Below the pieces are notes generated by a model. That model worked only from the letters and a program-made list of their open reading frames with translations, made no database searches and was not told where the DNA came from. Of a DNA stretch of 64,000 nucleotides, positions 16,827-23,777 are shown one piece after another. The DNA lies in NCBI GenBank assembly GCA_947629785.1, contig CANRFB010000008.1:1-64000 (forward strand), given 5' to 3'. A program made the position numbers and the translations under genes. The number at the start of each line of letters is the position of its first letter. Position 1 is the first letter of the stretch. The DNA is from an uncultured Clostridia bacterium. Lineage in GTDB: Bacteria; Bacillota; Clostridia; Oscillospirales; Ruminococcaceae.

Positions 16827-16915
16827 ATACTAATCTCCGATTATAAAGTGTACAAAAAATCAAGCAAAACCTTGCGCACAGTTTTTTTGTCTGCACTTTA
16901 ATGAGGAATTAGTAT
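16827..16915. repeat. Long imperfect inverted repeat between HPr-like gene and pyrB
   Basis: Arms 16827-16850 (ATACTAAT...AAAGTG) and 16894-16915 (CACTTTAAT...ATTAGTAT) pair along about 20 positions. Nested inside are ACAAAAAA / TTTTTTTGT and CAAG / CTTG pairs, so almost all 89 bases can fold into one long hairpin. It ends at the pyrB stop codon. It may be a transcript-end structure or a small MITE-like element. Confidence 0.55.
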
Positions 16916-17997
16916 TAGTGTCTGCGGAGAAGTCTTTCGTCGCAGTACTCACATTCAAGAGTATCTCCCGAACCGCGGAAACTGCGGGGGAGGTACTTTT
17001 CTTTCTGAGTGATACATTTGGGATTCTGACAGCAAATATCATTGTGTACTTTCCCGCTTAAAAGTTTAGTCGGGTACTCATTTCTGAGAATTGTCAGGAT
17101 AAGCGCCATTCTTACGTACATTCCGTATTTAGCCTGTTTGAAATATAACGCTCTGGGGTCGTCGTCCACTTCAATGGCGATCTCGTCAACCCTCGGCAGC
17201 GGGTGAAGAACGCAGAGATCGCTCTTGGCTTTTTTCATTTTTGATTTGTCAAGGCAGTAAACATCTTTCTGCGCTTCGTATTCTTCCTGTGAATTGAAGC
17301 GTTCCGCCTGTATGCGCGTCATGTAAAGTATATCAAGCTTTCCGATGGCTTCTTCAATGGTGTTGACTTCCTCAAATCTACAACCCGAAGCTGTAAGAAT
17401 ATCTTTTATGTAGAACGGCAGCCGAAGTTCGGGAGTTGAGATAAGTATAAATCTGTTCCCACTGTAACAGGCAAGAGCTTTACAGAGAGAATGTACCGTT
17501 CTGCCGTTTTTCAGGTCGCCGCAAAGTCCCACCGTAAGTTTGTCCAGCCTGCCTATTTCCTTTGAAAGCGTCAGCAGGTCGGTGAGAGTCTGGGTAGGGT
17601 GGAGGTGTCCGCCGTCACCTGCGTTAATGATAGGGCAATCCGCTGTAAGGGCTGCCGCCTTTGCAGAACCTTCGGAGGGGTGACGCATGACCATTATGTC
17701 GGCGTAATTTGAAACTATCTTTGTGGTGTCCTTTAAATTTTCGCCTTTTGCAACGGAAGAAGTAGCAGGATTGTCAAAACCGATTATTGTTCCGCCAAGT
17801 TTGAGCATGGCAGTCTGGAACGACATCTGCGTTCTTGTAGATGGTTCGTAAAAAAGCGTTCCCATGATCTTGCCGTCACATTCGTGAGCATATTTCTGAG
17901 GATCATCAGCAATTTTTGCGCCGAGAGAAATAACTTCGTTCCACCATTCTGTGGGCATATCGTTCAGGTCGATAAGATTTGTGAATCTTGAAACCAT
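16915..17997 (-). CDS. pyrB: Aspartate carbamoyltransferase catalytic chain with a PyrI-like zinc tail
   Basis: This 360-residue protein catalyses carbamoyl-aspartate formation in pyrimidine synthesis. It has the carbamoyl-phosphate motif YEPSTRTQMSFQ, the HPSEGSA loop, the NAGDGGHLHPTQTL segment and VLHPLPRVDEI near residue 260. It is some 45-50 residues longer than usual PyrB. The tail has Cys323-x4-Cys328-x20-Cys349-x2-Cys352 (CQNPKCI ... LECEYCDE), very like the zinc domain of the regulatory chain PyrI, but without PyrI's nucleotide-binding half. No pyrI or other pyr gene is adjacent; pyrH lies 30 kb away. Confidence 0.93.
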   Translation of the reverse strand: MVSRFTNLIDLNDMPTEWWNEVISLGAKIADDPQKYAHECDGKIMGTLFYEPSTRTQMSFQTAMLKLGGTIIGFDNPATSSVAKGENLKDTTKIVSNYADIMVMRHPSEGSAKAAALTADCPIINAGDGGHLHPTQTLTDLLTLSKEIGRLDKLTVGLCGDLKNGRTVHSLCKALACYSGNRFILISTPELRLPFYIKDILTASGCRFEEVNTIEEAIGKLDILYMTRIQAERFNSQEEYEAQKDVYCLDKSKMKKAKSDLCVLHPLPRVDEIAIEVDDDPRALYFKQAKYGMYVRMALILTILRNEYPTKLLSGKVHNDICCQNPKCITQKEKYLPRSFRGSGDTLECEYCDERLLRRH

Positions 17998-18029
17998 ATC
18001 AAAACCGCCTTTACATAATATATCATTTT

Positions 18030-18058
18030 ATTTTATCAGATTTTGCAAAAAATTTCAA
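18030..18058 (-). promoter_or_regulatory. Sigma-A promoter of pyrB
   Basis: On the minus strand TTGAAA (18053-18058), 17 bases, TAAAAT (18030-18035). The leader to the start codon is too short to hold a PyrR attenuator, and none is seen. Confidence 0.6.
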
Positions 18059-18090
18059 TACCTTGCCGATAAATTTTATCTGAATTTTTC

Positions 18091-18121
18091 AAAAACAAAG
18101 GCAGCGCATGAAAACGCTGCC
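18091..18121 (-). terminator. Intrinsic terminator after the TelA/YceH-like gene
   Basis: GGCAGCG and CGCTGCC form a 7-bp stem with an 8-base loop (18100-18121), followed on the minus strand by TTTGTTTTTG. Confidence 0.85.
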
Positions 18122-18128
18122 CTTAATA

Positions 18129-19271
18129 TTATTTTGTTTCCGACATCTTTGCCTTGTACTCGTCTTTGAGTTTCTGGAGACGTATCGAATCTTCCTGACG
18201 CTGCTGTTTTGCGGCGTCCTGTATCTTTCGGGTTTCTTCAATGCCGTCAACGATAGTCTGCCACGTCTTTTCAAGAGTGTCTACCTTTATGGAACTTCCC
18301 GAAGCGAGCTGTGTGGTAAATTTCGTCTGTGCAACTGTGTTTTCGGCGTTCTTTACAAGAAGTTCGTTGGTTTTTTCATCAAGAGCGGACATTGCTTCCG
18401 CCTGAACTCTCTGGCGTTTCAGCATTACCGCCTGTGCAAGCGCCTGTTTGAATACCGGCATTGTGATGATGAATGCGGAGTTGATCTTTCTGATAAGGTT
18501 CAGGTTGGAGAACTGCATGGATTTAAGCATAGGAACGGTCTGCATAGCAACATTTTCTGCGATCTTCAGATCCATTACTCTCTGTTCAAATACCTGACGG
18601 GTCTGTTCCAGAGTCTGGAGGTCCATAGCGACTGCTCCCGAATCGGGCTGTTCTTCAAGTTTCTTTCGGTAATCGGCGATATACTGATCAAGTTCTACGC
18701 ACGCCTGTTCGCCCGCCATTATATACAGAAGCAGATCCTTGTAATACTGTATATTCGCATTGAACATTGTTTCAAGCTTTACATTTGAAGCTTCGATCTC
18801 GGTCTCATACTTTTTCAGCTGAACATAAACCTTGTCTACTTCATCGCCCATGGTATGGTATTTGGCAAGAAGCTTATCAAGCTGCTTCCTTACATTGGCA
18901 AAAAGACCTTTCTTTCCGTCGTCCTCCAGTTCTTTTGCATCGAACTGCGCCATTATGGCGGAAAGATGCTGCAAAAGTTCTCCCGAATCGTTTATCTTGT
19001 CAACGTCCATGGTGTTAAGTACCTGATCGGAGGCTTTGGAAATTTCTACCGCTACTTCGTTTCCGAACTTTACAATAGAGTTTACATCATTGATGTTGAT
19101 AGTGCTTACAAGCTTGTCAACTTCTTCGTTCTTGACAAGTTCCTGTTTAAGCTCCTCGGTTTTTTCAACAATGGAAAACTTCTGCGGCTCGGCTTCTATG
19201 ACTTCTGCCTCCGCGGTGATGGTTTTAGCCTGAGCGTCTGCCTCTGATGATGGTGTGAACTGTAATGCCAT
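18129..19271 (-). CDS. TelA/YceH-family 'toxic anion resistance' protein
   Basis: This 380-residue, largely helical protein belongs to the TelA/KlaA family, named for plasmid tellurite resistance and represented by YceH in Bacillus subtilis. Recognisable parts are the middle YKDLLLYIMAGEQACVELDQYI helix pair and the QTVPMLKSMQFSNLNLIRKINSAFIITMPVFKQAL segment. It is rich in Gln and Glu, with no signal peptide, and is probably a cytosolic coiled-coil scaffold. It directly follows the YceG-like gene with no gap, the same pairing as B. subtilis yceGH. Its biochemical role is unknown, and tellurite is unlikely to be the natural substrate. Confidence 0.9.
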   Translation of the reverse strand: MALQFTPSSEADAQAKTITAEAEVIEAEPQKFSIVEKTEELKQELVKNEEVDKLVSTININDVNSIVKFGNEVAVEISKASDQVLNTMDVDKINDSGELLQHLSAIMAQFDAKELEDDGKKGLFANVRKQLDKLLAKYHTMGDEVDKVYVQLKKYETEIEASNVKLETMFNANIQYYKDLLLYIMAGEQACVELDQYIADYRKKLEEQPDSGAVAMDLQTLEQTRQVFEQRVMDLKIAENVAMQTVPMLKSMQFSNLNLIRKINSAFIITMPVFKQALAQAVMLKRQRVQAEAMSALDEKTNELLVKNAENTVAQTKFTTQLASGSSIKVDTLEKTWQTIVDGIEETRKIQDAAKQQRQEDSIRLQKLKDEYKAKMSETK

Positions 19272-20885
19272 TTACTTTCTTCCTTTCCTGAATAATTTTC
19301 CCAACAGTCCCGCACCGTCGGGATCCGGAACCGAATCCGGTATCTTGAATTTCGGAATGTGGACGTTGTATTGGAACTCATTCATTGTATGAGTTTCAAA
19401 TGCTTCGTCGCTAACAAAGGTCTCAATATTTTTATAGCCCGTAGGCGTATAAACGAGAATATCAAATCCTAACAGGTTATACAGCAGCAGCTGAATACAT
19501 TCCACCTTGCTGAAAGTATCTTCTATAACGTCTATAACAATAAGCTTTGGAATATCCTTGGTAAAATCGTACTTTTGCAGCAGTCTGAGAATCTCCCTGT
19601 CAATATTTGTGCCCACATAAATTATCATCGGCATAAGTTCCTCGGCGGGCAGCAGCAGGAATTTGCTGTCAACGGCTTCCTGCAATTTATTGAATATCAG
19701 TATCTGTAAACTGTCCGAAAGAAAACTGTATTTGTTGTATGGAGAATTTTTCAGCTTGTCAATAAGGATCTTATCGCCGTCTATAAACTGCTTGTAAACG
19801 CCAAGCTGCGATTCCGCATATTTCTTATAACTTGGCGACTTGTAAATTATCCTTGTATTAGGGGAAAGCTTTTGCCTCACATCGTCCCAGTAATCGCCCA
19901 TATCTCCGTCTTTGACGCCGTTTATTTTTGCAAAGATAGTGGGAACGGTGACCTTATCGTCCTTGACTTCAAATCCTGTCCGGTATTTTGACTGCTGATG
20001 CCAGAGAATACCTATTTCGTCATAAGTCGTCCGCAATGTTACCGACTGCATATCTTCAAACTGAAAATCACGGAACATCGTATCTCCGCTGTAAAGAATG
20101 TTGTCCAGTTCTTTTGAAGCATTATAAGCCACAGTGGAAAGTTTTGTCCTGACAGGCTTATCGGGATATGCTGAAACCGATTCGGAAGCGGAAAGTTCAA
20201 ATATCTGCATACGTCCTTCAATGTTATTCCTTGCAAGAACGGTCAGGGGAGTCTTGCTGCTGCAAATATATATTACGTCAATTCCGATTCTTGACATAAA
20301 ATGCAGGAACATTACCGCATCCTGAGTTATTTCTCCGTAATAAAGCAGCACGGGTATTTCCGAATGTCCTGCCTGATACGCTTCCGAGCAAAGGCATCGG
20401 TTCATTCTTATAATAAGTGTTTCCGCGGTTTTCAGAAGTTCATCGCCGCTTAAATTTTTCAGGAACAGCGGCAGAGTTTCCTTTGCAAGATTTGTCCGCA
20501 CTTCGTCCGATGGAATGTTTATCTTTTCTTTAAGAGCGTCAATGAGATTTTCGCTTTCCGGAATGTCGTCAAACGCTGAAAGTTCCTCCGGTGCAGGAGC
20601 TTTGAATTCGTTTTCCACATACAGGAGCAGTTTCGGCGATTTAATAAGATTTTCCCGAAGTTCAAAAAGCATATTACGGAACTGCGCACGTTCACTGTTT
20701 TCCGTTGGAACTCCTATTACGGCGGCAAAATATACCGGTATAAGCTGTTCCGCAGTAAAGTGTCCGCCTCTTGAAGCAAGACGCTCCGCGTGTGACTCAA
20801 ATATATCCTTATTCAAAGTCTGCAAAGATGTGGTTATATTCTGCACCGGCTTCTTGTTTTCGGTGGAAAAGCCTTCAAATATCAT
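19272..20885 (-). CDS. YceG-family protein, partner of TelA in stress operons
   Basis: This 537-residue protein matches the YceG family found beside TelA-like genes in Bacillus and other Firmicutes. Distinct segments are PVLLYYGEITQDAVMFLHFMSRIGIDVIYI at about 185 and PKLIVIDVIEDTFSKVECIQLLLYNLLGFDILVYTPTGY near 445-480. The two alternating beta/alpha halves suggest a glycosyltransferase- or GTPase-like Rossmann arrangement (inference). There is no signal peptide or membrane segment. It has its own strong promoter and an AAAGG ribosome site and is followed with no gap by the TelA/YceH gene. Confidence 0.85.
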   Translation of the reverse strand: MIFEGFSTENKKPVQNITTSLQTLNKDIFESHAERLASRGGHFTAEQLIPVYFAAVIGVPTENSERAQFRNMLFELRENLIKSPKLLLYVENEFKAPAPEELSAFDDIPESENLIDALKEKINIPSDEVRTNLAKETLPLFLKNLSGDELLKTAETLIIRMNRCLCSEAYQAGHSEIPVLLYYGEITQDAVMFLHFMSRIGIDVIYICSSKTPLTVLARNNIEGRMQIFELSASESVSAYPDKPVRTKLSTVAYNASKELDNILYSGDTMFRDFQFEDMQSVTLRTTYDEIGILWHQQSKYRTGFEVKDDKVTVPTIFAKINGVKDGDMGDYWDDVRQKLSPNTRIIYKSPSYKKYAESQLGVYKQFIDGDKILIDKLKNSPYNKYSFLSDSLQILIFNKLQEAVDSKFLLLPAEELMPMIIYVGTNIDREILRLLQKYDFTKDIPKLIVIDVIEDTFSKVECIQLLLYNLLGFDILVYTPTGYKNIETFVSDEAFETHTMNEFQYNVHIPKFKIPDSVPDPDGAGLLGKLFRKGRK

Positions 20886-20933
20886 GGTTCAAACGCCTTT
20901 CGGGTATAATTAGGTCAAAAAATGCCTGTATTT

Positions 20934-20962
20934 ATTATACTATACATCATATATTATGTCAA
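20934..20962 (-). promoter_or_regulatory. Strong sigma-A promoter of the yceG-telA pair
   Basis: On the minus strand TTGACA (20957-20962), 17 bases, TATAAT (20934-20939), both perfect. It makes the last two genes of the island a separate or additional transcription unit. Confidence 0.88.
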
Positions 20963-21007
20963 TAGAATTTAAAGTATTTTCGCAAAAACCGATGCCGATG
21001 CGGGTAA

Positions 21008-22768
21008 TCAGGAATATTTCATCAGGATATTTGCCGCTTCACGAAGCACATCGGCGGCTTCCACAAGGTAATTCTTGACCGAAACGCTGCTTATGTCAGA
21101 GGACATTTCCATAGCGTGGCTGAGAGTGTCACGGCTTACGTCCACCTGTGTCTGGTATAAGCTGTCAAGCTGTCCTATGGCACTTTCTTCCATAGCCTTG
21201 TAAGCGGCTTTAAGGTCTTTAAGGGTGCTGTTTCGTATATCGTCGTAATTTTCAAGAGCGGTGTCGATAATATCGGTCTGGCGCTTTTTGTGCAGGATAT
21301 TCTTGAATGACGACATAGTTCCGCTGGGAAAAGCATCACTGCTTCCCGCAGAAGCCGCGCCCATTACAGATTTTGAAACCAGCATATTCAGGTCGTCAAA
21401 GGAATCTTCCACCGATTTTCCCGTGTCCTCCGTCAGGGCAGAAATGCCCAGCTTTTTGGAAAGTTCCGCGCCAAGCTGTGAAATTATTGCGTTCAGTCTT
21501 TGCCAGTGAATGTCAAGACATCTTCTGTACGCTTCGCCCACCTTATCCACAAGATAGGAATAGAAATGCTTATCTATATCTTCCGGAGAAGTGGTCTGGC
21601 GGCTTTCAAGTATGCTTTCACGCAGTTTGGAGAAGAAGCCGTACATCCACTGTTCCGCTTCCTGCTGCATTTCCGTAATGCTGAGAAGAATTTTCGGCTT
21701 TTTGTTTTCCAGAACGGAAGCAAGTTCGGAACGTTCATGTTCTATACTCTTGGAAATATCGTCCAGCTTTTTTCTGTCCATAGCCATCATGTCGTATATC
21801 ATGTGGATACGGGCGGCTGTGTCCTTTATCATAAGGTTCAGCATGGTAAATACGCGCTGCGTCCTTATAATATCTTTCTGCATGATTATCTCGCGTTTCA
21901 GGGACATTTCAAATTTCAGAAACTCATTTTCATAAAATTCCTGAAAACCTTTTATATCCGGACGATTAAGACCTATCTTGCGGCGGTATTCGTCAATGCC
22001 GCTTACGCCGTAAACGAAAGCGTTCGGCATGATAGCTTCGCAGCGTTCGTTAATGCGGTTCAGTATCTTTTCAATGTCCTCCTGTGTGTTCATAGCGTCT
22101 ATCATATTTACCAGAACATACAGCTTGCTGAAACTCAGGGGACGTATGTGACTTGCCAGAAAGAACTGTTCCGATTCGGAGAAAGGGGACAGTGCGCTTG
22201 CAACGTAAATTACCGCGTCGGCATTTACAAGATAATCCTGAACTTGTTTGTCAAGGCAGTCAAGGTCGCTTAGCCCCGGAGTGTCAACTATCCGTATTTC
22301 TTTCAGAATTTCCGCATTGTCCTTTATGTCAATGTAGTCAAGGGTATCGGGAAACGCACGCATAAGCTTTTCCAGCTTTTCGCGGACAAGATCGTCCGCC
22401 GCAAGGCTGATCCTCTGACCGTTTTTCAGAACAGCCTCCGCTTTCGGCGTTTCACTGTAGCTTATGGAATTTATTGTAAATGTTTCGGGAGCAACATTTA
22501 CCGGAGCAATTGATTTACCGAGGAGCGCGTTTATAATTGTGCTTTTGCCGCGCTTGAAATCTCCCAGTACCACAAGGGAAAAGGGTTCTGTACGCCGTTT
22601 TGTGATAGCCTTGTCCCATTCTTTCAGGTGAATGATAAATTCCTCGCCCAGTATTTTGCCCAGCGGCTTGTTTGTTATAAGTGAACGCAGTTTATTCTGT
22701 ATTACTTCAATATCCGGTTCGGCGGCGGAATAGCTCATGGAAACTTCGTATTCTGTATTTTCGGACAT
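21008..22768 (-). CDS. Dynamin-like GTPase (second of two in the island)
   Basis: The protein is 586 residues. The GTPase domain has a P-loop GDFKRGKST (69-77), switch-II DTPGLSD (162-168) and a G4 motif NMID (221-224) in which the usual Lys of NKxD is Met. Helical stalk regions follow, with heptad-like KKLDDISKSIEHERSELASVLENKK. No clear transmembrane segment is visible. An upstream in-frame ATG exists, but AAAGGGGGTG is best spaced for 22768, which leaves a 1-base gap after the M48-like gene. Bacterial dynamins remodel or protect membranes, often as pairs of unlike partners, as here. Confidence 0.9.
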   Translation of the reverse strand: MSENTEYEVSMSYSAAEPDIEVIQNKLRSLITNKPLGKILGEEFIIHLKEWDKAITKRRTEPFSLVVLGDFKRGKSTIINALLGKSIAPVNVAPETFTINSISYSETPKAEAVLKNGQRISLAADDLVREKLEKLMRAFPDTLDYIDIKDNAEILKEIRIVDTPGLSDLDCLDKQVQDYLVNADAVIYVASALSPFSESEQFFLASHIRPLSFSKLYVLVNMIDAMNTQEDIEKILNRINERCEAIMPNAFVYGVSGIDEYRRKIGLNRPDIKGFQEFYENEFLKFEMSLKREIIMQKDIIRTQRVFTMLNLMIKDTAARIHMIYDMMAMDRKKLDDISKSIEHERSELASVLENKKPKILLSITEMQQEAEQWMYGFFSKLRESILESRQTTSPEDIDKHFYSYLVDKVGEAYRRCLDIHWQRLNAIISQLGAELSKKLGISALTEDTGKSVEDSFDDLNMLVSKSVMGAASAGSSDAFPSGTMSSFKNILHKKRQTDIIDTALENYDDIRNSTLKDLKAAYKAMEESAIGQLDSLYQTQVDVSRDTLSHAMEMSSDISSVSVKNYLVEAADVLREAANILMKYS

Positions 22769-22769
22769 A

Positions 22770-23756
22770 TCAGACACCCCCTTTTGCAGCATCAAGAATT
22801 ATCTCGCACCTTACTTCAAGAGCCTGCTTGTTTACGGTGTGAATATCGTTTTTGTTAAGATCGGCACGCCATTTGTAAAGAAGATCGCAGCTAAGGAATT
22901 CCATACCTGCGAGAATACGCCTTTCCATGGCTGAACAGTTCTGCGGAATTTTAATGCTCCTTGCCGCCGTAACGTGCAATGTTTCGTACTGTTTTACGAC
23001 TTCGTTAAGGTCGAGGGGTTCTTTTCCGTAAAAGCTGAAAATTCCCTTATTGTAAAGTCCGCCCATTATCAGAGAATATGCCTGCGGATTGTCAAGGCAG
23101 ATAATTCCCGCCCTGTCGCCCGTTATATCCGAAAGCCTTATCCATTCGGAAATTGTCCCCGCAGTCTGTTTTGCGGAACTTCCTTTTTCAAAATTCCCCA
23201 TATCTTCGGCTTCTTCCAGCAGGTCTATTCCGAAATACGGCGCGGCGATATTGAATATACAATGATTATTCTGAATATGCCCGCATTCGCAGCCCACAAG
23301 GAAACGAAGTTCATCTTTCGTACATTTTTCAATAAGTCCCGTGGTAACTACAATGCAAGGTTCAACGCCCTCTGCGGCAATTGAATATATTTCATACTTG
23401 TCGGAAGCAGTTCTTACATAAACGGTAGGAACGCTTATCTGAAGCCTTTCCGCACATATCTGGACAGCACCGTAAACTTCCGGATGTTTCAGCGAACCTG
23501 CCACGTCCGCGGACTGGAAAAGACGTTTTATCTTACTTGGAATATCCTTGCTGAGCAGCGTTTTATATACTTTTGACCATGCGGAAAACGCTGTTATTTT
23601 TTGCTTTACCGAGAAATCCGCATCAAAAGCGTAGTCCACCATTCCGCCTACAATGTGGCTTTTGAAAGAACGTGTGCGGGCGTTCAGGTACGCGGCAAAG
23701 CTGGTTTCTATATCAAGCAGCGGATTGTATTCCGCAGTCTCCGATGAATTTATCAT
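22770..23756 (-). CDS. Degenerate M48-family metallopeptidase-like protein
   Basis: This 328-residue protein has the M48 core (VVTTGLIEKCTKDELRFLVGCECGHIQNNH), where HExxH should read near residues 156-160. Here it is CECGH: the first zinc-binding His is Cys156, and the general-base Glu157 and His160 remain. The third ligand motif ExxAD is DITGD (210-214). It may be a Cys-His zinc variant or an inactive pseudo-peptidase. No membrane helices of the HtpX type are visible, so it is probably soluble. It lies between two dynamin-like GTPase genes, 21 bases after one and 1 base before the other, which implies a joint function. Confidence 0.75.
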   Translation of the reverse strand: MINSSETAEYNPLLDIETSFAAYLNARTRSFKSHIVGGMVDYAFDADFSVKQKITAFSAWSKVYKTLLSKDIPSKIKRLFQSADVAGSLKHPEVYGAVQICAERLQISVPTVYVRTASDKYEIYSIAAEGVEPCIVVTTGLIEKCTKDELRFLVGCECGHIQNNHCIFNIAAPYFGIDLLEEAEDMGNFEKGSSAKQTAGTISEWIRLSDITGDRAGIICLDNPQAYSLIMGGLYNKGIFSFYGKEPLDLNEVVKQYETLHVTAARSIKIPQNCSAMERRILAGMEFLSCDLLYKWRADLNKNDIHTVNKQALEVRCEIILDAAKGGV

Positions 23757-23777
23757 TCTGAAAAACCTCCCTGAAAA

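Noticed and set aside
17998-18029. PyrR attenuator before pyrB
   Set aside because: The leader is too short for the anti-anti-terminator stems and has no terminator.
18129-19271. True tellurite-resistance determinant
   Set aside because: The TelA name is historical. There are no TerC/TerD/TehB partners in view, and the family's native role appears to be envelope stress.
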